Source: Kiritimatiellia bacterium (GTDB lineage: Bacteria > Verrucomicrobiota > Kiritimatiellia > RFP12 > UBA1067). Taken from it: 35,231 nt of DNA. The DNA lies in contig JAKSOX010000002.1 of assembly GCA_024405335.1 (NCBI GenBank), positions 1 through 35,231 on the forward strand, in the 5' to 3' direction. The notes beneath the pieces were generated by a model. The model saw nothing but the letters and a program-made list of their open reading frames with translations. It was not told the DNA's origin and did no database searches. Position 1 is the stretch's first letter, and each line of letters starts with the position of its first letter. Position numbers and translations under genes: made by a program. Below are positions 1-8,381 of this stretch, one piece after another.

Positions 1-79
1 TCGTTGGGCGACTGCCTGTTCTCTCTTTCGCTTTTCGATTGGCACGTTCCGGGAACTACCACATTGTTTTCGCGGTCGA

Positions 80-349
80 TTACGCACGAATAACCCACGC
101 TTCGCACGGAATAGGGATAGACGGGTTTGCTTCCTTTCCGGCGTAAAAGTCGCGCATGACATCCGCAAACAACCGTCTGTGACCGATTTTTGCAAAGGCG
201 TTTCGCAACTCTCCGACGGTCATCACTTTTTCGTCACGACGCTTCCCGAACAAAGTTTCGGTGTAGGCCACAACCTTCACTTTCATGGAATCGTCCGCGT
301 TCGCTACGGCGTTCAGCGCGTTCGCAACCACTTCATTCTTGCTCGTCAT
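80..349 (-). CDS. Hypothetical protein, 89 aa
   Basis: I do not recognise this protein. The frame is open to 367, but the ATG at 349 is preferred because an AAGGAG sits 8 nt before it, whereas the ATG at 367 has no ribosome-binding site. The product is small and mixed in charge, with an Ala/Asn/Val-rich N-terminal helix, a central basic stretch (GKRRDEK) and a C-terminal IPIPCEAW. There is no signal peptide or membrane span. The stop is TAA at 82-80. A possible upstream minus-strand ORF ends inside this gene at 333, which would allow translational coupling. It points away from the rest of the window. The small size and unknown family would suit an accessory or phage-derived gene, but nothing seen proves that. 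Confidence 0.55.
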   Translation of the reverse strand: MTSKNEVVANALNAVANADDSMKVKVVAYTETLFGKRRDEKVMTVGELRNAFAKIGHRRLFADVMRDFYAGKEANPSIPIPCEAWVIRA

Positions 350-672
350 CTTCGTCTCTCCTTTCATCCAATCTGTTCAATTCCGCTTCCGTCAACCCTT
401 TGAGGGGAACGCACACGTGGTGTTCAAGCCACGCGCGTTTCGTTCTCGCCTTGACGTTTTACCGTCACATGGCATTTCCACGCTTCGCTGACGTGAAGCA
501 GAGTGACGCCGTCGCGGTATGGCGGGCGTGTTCCGCACGCCGCAATCCGCGGAGAGCCGAGGTGAGACGGAAAGGACGGAGACGACCGGATGGTCGGCGG
601 ACGTGGCGCGGGTGAAGTTATCTTGAACTTTCCTTGTGCCACGGCGCACGGAACGTGATATAATGGACGCAT
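333..672 (-). pseudogene. Possible frameshifted short ORF upstream of the 89-aa gene
   Basis: Two minus-strand frames read as if they were one protein with a +1 shift. One frame, from about 560 down to 424, gives YRDGVTLLHVSEAWKCHVTV and ends at a TGA after ENETRVA. The +1 frame is open from 458 to a stop at 333 and gives WLEHHVCVPLKGL followed by TEAELNRLDERRDEDDEQE. Codon choice looks coding in both halves, and the second half ends 14 nt inside the next gene. It could be a broken gene, an assembly indel, a programmed +1 shift at the GCT-TGA-A context, or chance open frame in GC-rich DNA. No convincing start codon or ribosome-binding site was found for the first half. Confidence 0.25.
634..664 (+). 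promoter_or_regulatory. Extended -10 promoter for the leader ORF and the Sel1 gene
   Basis: The extended -10 ACGTGATATAATGG has its TATAAT at 659-664. The best -35 candidate is TTGTGC at 634-639 with a long 19-bp spacer, so the extended -10 probably carries most of the recognition. Transcription would start around 671, which is the A of an ATG. The core matches those at 2463, 8334, 18331 and, on the minus strand, 18260. Confidence 0.6.
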
Positions 673-727
673 GAAACTGGAAATGATTTTGGCTTCCGAC
701 GCCGAGGCGGAGAACGGGCGTTTCTGA
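671..727 (+). CDS. Putative leaderless 18-aa leader peptide
   Basis: The ATG lies 6 nt after the TATAAT at 659-664, so it would be the first codon of the transcript. The frame runs 18 codons to a TGA and encodes MKLEMILASDAEAENGRF. It ends 28 nt before the next ATG, whose own AAGGAGG lies between the two ORFs. Other genes here (2480, 25276, 29729) have the same -10-to-ATG spacing and two of them also open with ATG AAA, which supports real translation. The function is unknown. It could be an attenuator-type leader, or just an ATG that happens to fall at the transcription start. No terminator-like hairpin is seen between it and the downstream gene. Confidence 0.35.
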   Translation: MKLEMILASDAEAENGRF

Positions 728-755
728 GTTTTGGACCGACAAGGAGGGTTGCCAC

Positions 756-2384
756 ATGAAGCGGCTGATCGTTGGAATCGTTTTGTTCGCGTGCGGCCTT
801 GCCGTCGTCGCGGAATCTGCGCTGCCCGCGAAAAATGACCCGCCGTCCCCGCCGGAGCTGGAGGCGGCCTGGGATGGCGGTCTCATGATTCAAAGTCCTT
901 GTGATGAGTCGCTGGACGGGCTTGACAGGGCCGAGCTCGAGAAAAGGGCGGAAGCGGGCGATGCGAAGGCGGCGATGTATGTCGCCATGCGCTGTTTTGG
1001 CGAAGAAGGCGCCTACGATCTTCCGAAAACTCGCGCCTGGGCCGAACGTGCGGCGAAGGGCGGTCTTGACGACGGACAACTTGTCTTCGCCGAGTTCCTT
1101 TACTTCGGACTCGGCGGCCCGACGAACGACGCGGAAGCCGTCAGATGGTTCCGCATCGCGTCGACGAACAACTGTCCGGCTGCGGATTATTGGCTTGGCA
1201 GGTGTTATGCGGAGGGCCGCGGCGTGAAAAAGGATTTGAAGCGGGCTGAACGGCAGATGCGGAAGCTTACGCCGAATCGTGCGGAAGAACACGTCTACGA
1301 ATGCGACGAGGCCCGCGGGCGCGCCAACGAATGGCTGTGGGATCACGGATTCACGCCGGATCTGCCGACTTGCAAGGGAATGGCGGCGAACGGGAAGGTC
1401 GATTTCAACGCGCCCCAGCCGCCTTCGTGCGCTGATTCCGACCGCGATCCGATCGATTACGGGAAGGAAGTACCCCTGTTCCTGCCCGATGCAAAAGCGG
1501 CGATCCTTGTCGCAGATCCGGAAGGAAAGGCGTTCGATTGCAGGACGTGGAGCATTTTCGATTCGATCGGGACGGGCCTGTCCTGCACGGTGCGGGAGCT
1601 TCGCTGGGCCGCGCTTTCGATTCTCGATTTGACGCTTCATTCCGAAGAAGAGTACGACTCCGACGAGTACGATCGGTCTTTCCGGCCGACGGTCGATTTT
1701 GCCGTGGCCTTGCGTCTTGCGGACGAAACGCCGGCGCTCACCAACGAATGCTTCAAGGCGTTCAAGGAAAAAGATTTCGAAGGGTGGGACGTCCGTCTGA
1801 CGAAGCGCATGGGCTTTAGCGAATTTGCCATGGAGCCCTGCGTGTCGCGCACGAAAGGAGGGGTGCTGCTCTTCGCCTCGAGCCGCAGGACGCTCCGTCG
1901 GATGGTCGAACTCTATCGCGACGGCGGGGGCGGATATCCAGATATCGCAAAGTTCGGCGCGAAAGCGCTTGCATTTTCGATTCCCGAAACGGGCAAGTTC
2001 CTGCAAGGCGTTTACGGTGGCGTCAGAGCCGATCACGACCATGCCCTCGCGACATGGTGTGCAAACGGTTCCCTGTTGATCGACGATCTTGGCGCTTCTT
2101 CGTTCACGGCCTCGCTGTCGAAGAAGGGGTTTTTGAAGCTGAAACTGTCGTTTGACGCGCGCAACGAACGGGATGCCGCGCTTCTTCGTCGTCCGCTCGT
2201 CTATTATGCGCAGCGTTTTGCCGCGGATGCGTCAGCCCAGACTCGGGTGCCGTCCTGGGTGAAGGATCTGACGGCGCATCTCCGCGTCGTCGTCAAGGGC
2301 AGAACGGTCACGGTCGAGACGTATTGCAAGTTCCGGGAGCTGGTTTCCGAAGTCAAGGCAATGGCGTCGGAGAGCCGCCGGTAG
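756..2384 (+). CDS. Exported Sel1-repeat protein, 542 aa
   Basis: The start is set by AAGGAGG at 741-747. A signal peptide (MKRLIVGIVLFACGLAVVAES) is followed by a Pro-rich linker and then two to three Sel1-like TPR repeats at about residues 62-170. Repeat signatures are AEAGDAKAAMYVAMRCF, a GLGGPTNDAEAVRWF stretch and YWLGRCYAEGRGVKKD. Sel1 repeats are helical pairs that usually mediate protein contacts in the periplasm. Residues 220-542 contain an acidic stretch near 300 and resemble nothing I know. They show alternating strands and a C-terminal helix, so this may be a separate domain. Transcription likely comes from the promoter at 659. A different promoter serves the next gene, so this is probably monocistronic apart from the leader ORF. 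Confidence 0.75.
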   Translation: MKRLIVGIVLFACGLAVVAESALPAKNDPPSPPELEAAWDGGLMIQSPCDESLDGLDRAELEKRAEAGDAKAAMYVAMRCFGEEGAYDLPKTRAWAERAAKGGLDDGQLVFAEFLYFGLGGPTNDAEAVRWFRIASTNNCPAADYWLGRCYAEGRGVKKDLKRAERQMRKLTPNRAEEHVYECDEARGRANEWLWDHGFTPDLPTCKGMAANGKVDFNAPQPPSCADSDRDPIDYGKEVPLFLPDAKAAILVADPEGKAFDCRTWSIFDSIGTGLSCTVRELRWAALSILDLTLHSEEEYDSDEYDRSFRPTVDFAVALRLADETPALTNECFKAFKEKDFEGWDVRLTKRMGFSEFAMEPCVSRTKGGVLLFASSRRTLRRMVELYRDGGGGYPDIAKFGAKALAFSIPETGKFLQGVYGGVRADHDHALATWCANGSLLIDDLGASSFTASLSKKGFLKLKLSFDARNERDAALLRRPLVYYAQRFAADASAQTRVPSWVKDLTAHLRVVVKGRTVTVETYCKFRELVSEVKAMASESRR

Positions 2385-2462
2385 GAACAGGTTGGTCGAG
2401 CCGCCCGTTCGACCGGCCCCGTCGCCCGCGCGGCAACAAAGAACAAGCAGCAAGCACGAACA

Positions 2463-2473
2463 CGTGTTATAAT
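2463..2473 (+). promoter_or_regulatory. Extended -10 promoter for the GH2/GH28 giant gene (leaderless)
   Basis: ACGTGTTATAATGG has its TATAAT at 2468-2473 and the TGn extension just before it. No -35 hexamer is found at 16-18 bp. Only 6 nt (GGCGGC) separate the -10 from the ATG at 2480, so transcription should begin at or next to the start codon. No ribosome-binding site is present. Confidence 0.7.
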
Positions 2474-2479
2474 GGCGGC

Positions 2480-5400
2480 ATGAAAAGATCTCTGTTTGTT
2501 TTTGCGGCGGCCGCGGCGGCGGTTGCGACTGCGTGCGGCGGGACGTTCCCGCTGAACGAGGGCTGGAAATTCCATCGCGGGGACGCGAAGGGCGCCGAGG
2601 CGGTCGCGTTCGACGACGCGGCCTGGGATGTCGTGCGCGTGCCGCACGACTGGGCCATAGGCGAGGCGTTCGACAAAACGATCGACGCGCAGTCCGTGAA
2701 GGTGATCGAGGACGGCGAAACGAAGGCGCGCCTGCGCGTCGGCCGCACGGGCTGCCTGCCGTGGATCGGCGCTGGCTGGTACCGCCGCACGGTGGCGATT
2801 CCCGCGGACGCGGCCCGCGCCGAGCTCGTGTTCGACGGGGCGATGTCGCACGCCGCCGTCTACGCGAACGGCAAGAAGGCGGGCGAATGGAAGAACGGCT
2901 ACAACTCCTTCGCCGTCGATTTGACGCCGTTCCTGCCCGCGAAGGAGATCGTCGTCGCGGTGCGGCTCGAAAACCCCGAGGAAAGTTCGCGCTGGTATCC
3001 GGGCGCGGGGTTGATCCGCCCCGTGGCGCTCGTGACCGGCGGCGCGTTCGGTTTCGAACGCTGGGGCACGTTCGTGCGTACCACGCGGCTTTCGCCGGAG
3101 GGCGCGCGCGTGGTGGTCACCACCGCGACGCGCGGCGAAAAGCCGCGCGGGAAATGCGAAATCGCCTACCGAGTCGCGGCCGAGAAGGGCGGCGAAACGT
3201 TCCGCGCCACGCGCCCGCTGACGGGCGACGAAACGTCGCATGCGTTCACGATTCCCAATCCGCGCACGTGGACGCCGGAAACGCCGGAGCTCTACGTGCT
3301 CGAGGAAACGCTGCTCGTGGACGGCAAGCCGGCGGACTTCGCCACGGTGCGTTTCGGCGTGCGGACGGTGGAGTGGCGCAACGGCCGATTCGAACTGAAC
3401 GGCGTCGCGCGCAAATTCAAGGGCGCGTGCCTGCACCACGACGCCGGTCCCGTGGGCGCCGCGTTCAACGCCGCCGCGTTCCGCCGCCAGGTGAAGCTGC
3501 TGAAGGAAATCGGGTGCGATTCCATCCGCACGGCGCACAACGCTCCCGCGCCCGGGCAGCTGGAAATCTGCGACGAACTCGGCATGATGGTGATGGCTGA
3601 GTCGTTCGACGAATGGGCCGAGGCGAAATGCAAAAACGGCTACCACCTCCATTTCGCCGACTGGTGGCGCCGCGACGTCGCGAACCTCGTCCGCCGCAAC
3701 CGCAACCACCCGTCCGTGGTGATGTGGTCCATCGGCAATGAGATCACCGACCAGCGCACGGCCGCGGGCACCGCGCTTTCGCGCGCGATGCAGGATCTCT
3801 GCCACGACCTCGATCCGACGCGGCCCGTCACGCAGGGGCATTCCTGGATGCCGCAGGCGATCGACGCGGGCGGCGTGCAGGTGATGGACGTGCCGGGCGT
3901 GACCTACCGGCTGCCGTTTTACGGCATGCTCCACGACGCCTCCCGTTTTGGCGGCGTGCTGGGCGCGGAAACGGCGAGCACCGTGTCGTCGCGCGGATGC
4001 TACGCGTTTCCGGACGAAATCGGCGCGGGCGCGCGCCGTCCCGACGGCCAGTCGAGCTCCTACGACGTGGAGTACGCGCCCTGGAGCAACCTGCCGGACG
4101 ACGACTGGGCCGTCCAGGACGACAACGCCTGGACGCTGGGCGAATTCGTGTGGACGGGTTTCGACTACCTGGGCGAACCGTATCCCTACGACGCGCACGC
4201 TTCGCGGTCGTCCTACTTCGGCATCTACGACCTCGCGGGCCTGCCGAAGGACCGCGCGTTCCTCTACCGCAGCCGCTGGCTCGAAACGTCGCCCACGCTG
4301 CATCTGCTGCCGCATTGGACGTGGCCGGGCCGCGAAGGCAAGACCACGCCCGCCTACTGCTACACCTCGTGGCCCGAGGCGGAACTTTTCGTGAACGGCA
4401 AGTCGCAGGGGCGCCTCAAGCGCGATCCCGCCTCGCGCCTCGACCGCTACCGGCTCCGGTGGCGCGGCGTCGTCTACGAGCCGGGCGAACTCAAGGTGGT
4501 CGCCTACGACGAGGCTGGCAGGCCGGCCGCGGAGCGGACGGCGAGGACCGCCGGCGCGCCGGCGCGGCTCGTCGCGGAAGTGGACCGCGCGCGGCTCGCC
4601 GCCGCCACGGCGGACGGCACGCCCGATCTCGCGTTTGCGACCGTGAAAGTCGTCGACAAAGACGGGAACCTTTGTCCCGACGCCGCGCCGCAGCTGCATT
4701 TCGCCGTCGCAGGTGCGGTGCGTTTCAAGGCCGCCGAAAACGGCGACGCGACCTCCTTCGAGAAGCTTTCCGCGCCCACGCGCAAGGCGTTTCGCGGCAT
4801 GTGCGTGGCCGTGCTCGAAGCTGGCGCGAAGCCGGGCGCGGCGCGTTTCGCCGTGTCGGCGGAAGGTCTTGGCGCGGCGACGGTGGATTTGCGCGTGGAC
4901 GACTTCGACGTGCGCGCGTTCGGCGCGCGCGCGGGCGGCGGCGCGGCGGCGAACCGCACGGCGATCCAACGCGCCGTGGACGCGGCGGCGGCCGCGGGCG
5001 GCGGGCGCGTGGTGGTGCCGGCGGGGACGTTCCTCACGGGCTCCGTGGAGTTGAAGGACGGCGTCGAGTTCCACCTCGCGAAAGGCGCGGTGCTGAAGGC
5101 GACCACGGACCTTTCCCTGTACAACGCCGACGACGCCTACCCGCAGTGCGGCTCGTGCGTGCCAGAGGAGTGGAGCGGCGCGCATCTGCTCTACGCCGTG
5201 GAACGGGAGAACGTGGCCGTCACCGGCGAAGGCACGATCGACGGCAGCGGACCGGAGTTCTTCGGTCCACCGGACACGAACTACTGGCCTTGGTACCGCC
5301 ACGGCCTGAAACTGCATCCGCTCGACCGCGACCGCTACCGCACCGGCCAGCAAATCGCGATCGTGGAATGCCGTGGCGTGCGGATCGAGGACTTCACCTT

Positions 5401-8299
5401 CACCAATTCCGCGTGCTGGACGTGCTTCATCCACGGCTGCACGGACGTGACGGTGAAGGGCTACAAGGCGTTCAACGACCGCACCATCGCCAATTCGGAC
5501 GGTTTGTCCATCGACTGCTGCCGCAACGTGGCGGTGACTGGTTGCGAAATCCTGACGGGCGACGACGGCATCGCGATCCGCGCGAGCGGTTCGCGGCTCA
5601 AAAAGCCGCAGGCGTGCGAAAACGTGGTGGTCTCGAACTGCACGATATCGAGCTGCTGCTACGGCATCCGCATCGGCGTGGGCGACGGCGACGTGAAGAA
5701 CGTGCGCGTTTCGCATTGCCGCTTCCCGGAAACGGCCGGCTGCATCGGTTTCACCTGCGCGTGGATCGCCGGCAAACGCAACGTGCACGTGTCGGACGTG
5801 GCCGTGTCGGACTGCGTGTTCGAGGATTCCGCCACGGGCGTCGAATTCCAGACGGCGCACGACGATTCGCCGTCCGCCATCGACGGCGTGTCGTTCGACC
5901 GTTGCCTTTTCCGCACGGCGTGGGGGCACGTTTTCGGGGGCGGCGGCGAAACGAAAAAGCACGTGCCGCGCAACGTCTCGTTCAGGGACTGCACCTTCGA
6001 GGCGATCAAGGACTTCGCCAACCGCGGCGAGGCCTGGTCGCCGGCGTTCGCCGGCGTCTGGCCTGGCCGCGCGCTCGTCGGAAACCACGTCGGCGAGAAC
6101 GTGTCTTTCGAGCGTTGCCGCGCCGTTTGGCCGAAGGAATCCGGTCCCTGGTGCTGGCGTCTCACGCGCGCGTTCGACGGCCGCGAACGCACGAAGTTCG
6201 TCGATTGCGACTTCTCCGAACCGCCCACGGACGCGGACGCGAAGAAACCGCCGGCGTACGAAGCGCCGAAGCGCGTCGAAGCCGAGTACGATTTCCGCAA
6301 GCGGCTTTCCGCGCCGCGCCAATGGCGCGACCGCGGTTTCACGGGCGCGCCCAAGGCGGCGGACGAAATCGCGCTGGACGACCACTGGACGTTCGCGGTG
6401 GAATCCGACGAGCCCGTGGTGAAGCACGCCGCGAAGGACCTGAAGGACTTCCTGGAAAAACGCTGCTGGGCGCGCTGCGCCGGCAAAGACGGCAAAAAGC
6501 GAATCGTCGTGGCCGTTGCGCCGGAAAAGAATCCGCTCACGGCGCGCATCTCCGTTTCCGAAAACGAAATCCGCGTCACGGGCGCCACGCCGCGCGAAAC
6601 GGCGCAGGCGTGCTACCGGTTCGAGGACGAACTCGAGCGCCGCGACCGGCCCGCGGCGAAACTCGGTTCGCGCACGTACACGCGCATGTTCTCGCCGCGC
6701 ATGACGCATTCCGGATACGAGATCGAAAAGTTCCCCGACTGGCACATGGATCAGATCGCGCGCGCCGGCATGGACGCGATTCTCGTGTACGTGCGGGAAC
6801 CGCCGGACGTCACGCGCAACGGGCGCGAAGACATGAACGCGCTCGTCCGCCGCGCGGCCGAACACGGCCTCGACGTGTACGCGTACTTCGACTGGTGGGG
6901 ACGTCCCGTCGCGAAACATCCGCTCGATCCCGGCGCCGAGGAATACTACGACAAGGCGTTTGGATCCATCGTCGAAAACGCGCCCGGCATCAAAGGCATG
7001 GTGATCGTGGGCGAATCGTGCAGCTTCCCCTCGCGCGATCCGGGCGTGTACGGCTACGCATGGTCCGGCTCCGGCATCGCGCCGGATCCGAAGCACCCGA
7101 AGAAGGGCGTGAACGGTTTCTGGCCCGCGTCCGACTGGAAAGAGGCGCTCGAACTCATCGCCAAGGTCACGCGCAAGCACAATCCCGATTTCGACGTGCT
7201 GTTCTGGACCTACAACTGGGCGGGCGCGCCCGAGAAGGACCGTCTCGCGCTCATTGAACGCATCCCCACGAACGTTTCGCTGCACGTCACCTTCGAGATG
7301 GGCGACGGCCACGTCGACGACTACTCCATTTCGCGTCCCGGTCCGAGTTTCGTGTTCACGGGCGAGACGGGCGTGGCGACGCGCCGCGGAATCCGCGTCA
7401 CCGCGATGTCCAACACGGGCGGCCGCACGTGGGACTTCGGCGGCATTCCCTACGTGCCCGCGCCGTACCGCTGGCTGGACCGCTTCCGCGGCCTGCGCGA
7501 CGCCCACGCGAACGCGTCGCTGACGGGGCTCATGGACGAACACCACTACGGTTTCGCGCCGAATCCCATGGCCGACTTCGCCAAAATCGCGTTCACGGAG
7601 GAAACCCGGGACGCGGATCTCGAACCCGCGTTGCGGGCGCTCGCCGTGCGCGAATTCGGCGCGCTGGGCGCCGAGGAGGGGCTCGCCGCGTGGAAGGACT
7701 GGTCCGAAGCGATGCGCGGACACTCCGCCAAGAACTTCGACCAATACGGCTGCCTGCGCATCGGCTCCACGTATCCGTTCGCGTTCCTGGGCGAGCGGCT
7801 GCCCGATCCGCCGCCGTGGTTCGGCGACGAACCCGGCCGCAAGGGCGGGCATTGGACGTATTTGTGGGAGACGGCCGGCGGCGGCTGGGGCTGGCAGATG
7901 AAGAAGGCGGATATCGCCAAGTGGCTCGCGGCAGCCGAGAAGGAACTCGCGCTGTGGCGAAGCGGCAACGCGCACGCGGAAAAGGCGGCGAAGACCGCGC
8001 CGCCGGAACTGCGGGATGCGACGGCGCGCCATCTTGCGCTGGGGCGTTATTGCGAGGCGGCGTTGCGCACGTCGCGCAACGTGAAGAAGTTCTGGCTGCT
8101 GGGCCCGCAGGGCGACAAGGAGGAATTGCTGAAAACGCTGGACGACGAAGAGGCGAACGTGAAGGCGCTCATGCCGTACGTGGAGTTCGATTCGCAGCTC
8201 GGGTGGGAACCGTCCATGCGCTACGTCACTTCGCCGCGCTGCCTGGAGTGGAAGCTCGAACAGCTTGCGTCCGTCCGCCGCCGTCTCGCGTCGTTGTGA
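2480..8299 (+). CDS. Secreted triple fusion: GH2 glycosidase, GH28-like beta-helix, TIM-barrel-like module (1939 aa)
   Basis: A signal peptide (about 1-20) leads into a GH2 enzyme. The sugar-binding sandwich (GWKFHRGD, PHDWAIG) is at about 22-180 and the TIM barrel at about 310-600. The GH2 acid/base is E421 in WSIGNEITD and the likely nucleophile is E497 in GAETAS. Ig-like and DUF4982-like domains follow to about 800. Residues about 808-1257 form a GH28 polygalacturonase-like parallel beta-helix, with NSDG at 1005-1008 and the catalytic-type GDD at 1027-1029. Residues about 1280-1939 look like the GH20/GH67-type N-terminal fold plus a TIM barrel and a helical tail, with IVGESCSFP near 1509 and FEMGDGHVDD further on. 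The family of this third module is uncertain. Each module is about the length of a stand-alone enzyme. The inferred role is stepwise cleavage of a galactoside- and uronate-containing glycan outside the cytoplasm. The start is the ATG right after the -10. Confidence 0.85.
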   Translation: MKRSLFVFAAAAAAVATACGGTFPLNEGWKFHRGDAKGAEAVAFDDAAWDVVRVPHDWAIGEAFDKTIDAQSVKVIEDGETKARLRVGRTGCLPWIGAGWYRRTVAIPADAARAELVFDGAMSHAAVYANGKKAGEWKNGYNSFAVDLTPFLPAKEIVVAVRLENPEESSRWYPGAGLIRPVALVTGGAFGFERWGTFVRTTRLSPEGARVVVTTATRGEKPRGKCEIAYRVAAEKGGETFRATRPLTGDETSHAFTIPNPRTWTPETPELYVLEETLLVDGKPADFATVRFGVRTVEWRNGRFELNGVARKFKGACLHHDAGPVGAAFNAAAFRRQVKLLKEIGCDSIRTAHNAPAPGQLEICDELGMMVMAESFDEWAEAKCKNGYHLHFADWWRRDVANLVRRNRNHPSVVMWSIGNEITDQRTAAGTALSRAMQDLCHDLDPTRPVTQGHSWMPQAIDAGGVQVMDVPGVTYRLPFYGMLHDASRFGGVLGAETASTVSSRGCYAFPDEIGAGARRPDGQSSSYDVEYAPWSNLPDDDWAVQDDNAWTLGEFVWTGFDYLGEPYPYDAHASRSSYFGIYDLAGLPKDRAFLYRSRWLETSPTLHLLPHWTWPGREGKTTPAYCYTSWPEAELFVNGKSQGRLKRDPASRLDRYRLRWRGVVYEPGELKVVAYDEAGRPAAERTARTAGAPARLVAEVDRARLAAATADGTPDLAFATVKVVDKDGNLCPDAAPQLHFAVAGAVRFKAAENGDATSFEKLSAPTRKAFRGMCVAVLEAGAKPGAARFAVSAEGLGAATVDLRVDDFDVRAFGARAGGGAAANRTAIQRAVDAAAAAGGGRVVVPAGTFLTGSVELKDGVEFHLAKGAVLKATTDLSLYNADDAYPQCGSCVPEEWSGAHLLYAVERENVAVTGEGTIDGSGPEFFGPPDTNYWPWYRHGLKLHPLDRDRYRTGQQIAIVECRGVRIEDFTFTNSACWTCFIHGCTDVTVKGYKAFNDRTIANSDGLSIDCCRNVAVTGCEILTGDDGIAIRASGSRLKKPQACENVVVSNCTISSCCYGIRIGVGDGDVKNVRVSHCRFPETAGCIGFTCAWIAGKRNVHVSDVAVSDCVFEDSATGVEFQTAHDDSPSAIDGVSFDRCLFRTAWGHVFGGGGETKKHVPRNVSFRDCTFEAIKDFANRGEAWSPAFAGVWPGRALVGNHVGENVSFERCRAVWPKESGPWCWRLTRAFDGRERTKFVDCDFSEPPTDADAKKPPAYEAPKRVEAEYDFRKRLSAPRQWRDRGFTGAPKAADEIALDDHWTFAVESDEPVVKHAAKDLKDFLEKRCWARCAGKDGKKRIVVAVAPEKNPLTARISVSENEIRVTGATPRETAQACYRFEDELERRDRPAAKLGSRTYTRMFSPRMTHSGYEIEKFPDWHMDQIARAGMDAILVYVREPPDVTRNGREDMNALVRRAAEHGLDVYAYFDWWGRPVAKHPLDPGAEEYYDKAFGSIVENAPGIKGMVIVGESCSFPSRDPGVYGYAWSGSGIAPDPKHPKKGVNGFWPASDWKEALELIAKVTRKHNPDFDVLFWTYNWAGAPEKDRLALIERIPTNVSLHVTFEMGDGHVDDYSISRPGPSFVFTGETGVATRRGIRVTAMSNTGGRTWDFGGIPYVPAPYRWLDRFRGLRDAHANASLTGLMDEHHYGFAPNPMADFAKIAFTEETRDADLEPALRALAVREFGALGAEEGLAAWKDWSEAMRGHSAKNFDQYGCLRIGSTYPFAFLGERLPDPPPWFGDEPGRKGGHWTYLWETAGGGWGWQMKKADIAKWLAAAEKELALWRSGNAHAEKAAKTAPPELRDATARHLALGRYCEAALRTSRNVKKFWLLGPQGDKEELLKTLDDEEANVKALMPYVEFDSQLGWEPSMRYVTSPRCLEWKLEQLASVRRRLASL

Positions 8300-8334
8300 T
8301 TCTGTTGGCGAGTTTTCGCCGCTGAACGTGGAAA

Positions 8335-8345
8335 CGTGGTACAAT
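8335..8345 (+). promoter_or_regulatory. Extended -10 promoter for the RND efflux operon
   Basis: ACGTGGTACAATG has its TACAAT at 8340-8345 and a TGG extension. No -35 hexamer is visible at 16-18 bp. The predicted transcription start is near 8352, giving a leader of about 30 nt before the ATG at 8382. Confidence 0.55.
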
Positions 8346-8381
8346 GCCACCTCATTTCAATTGCTGGTGTTTGGTGACGTC

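Noticed and set aside
1..79. A further minus-strand gene downstream of the 89-aa gene
   Set aside because: More than one frame stays open in 79 nt and none has a clear start, so no gene can be supported.
2204..8350. A 2048-codon open frame on the minus strand opposite the GH2/GH28 gene
   Set aside because: It is very Arg/His/Val-rich, has no domains and mirrors the GC-rich third-position bias of the plus-strand gene, whose motifs are clear.
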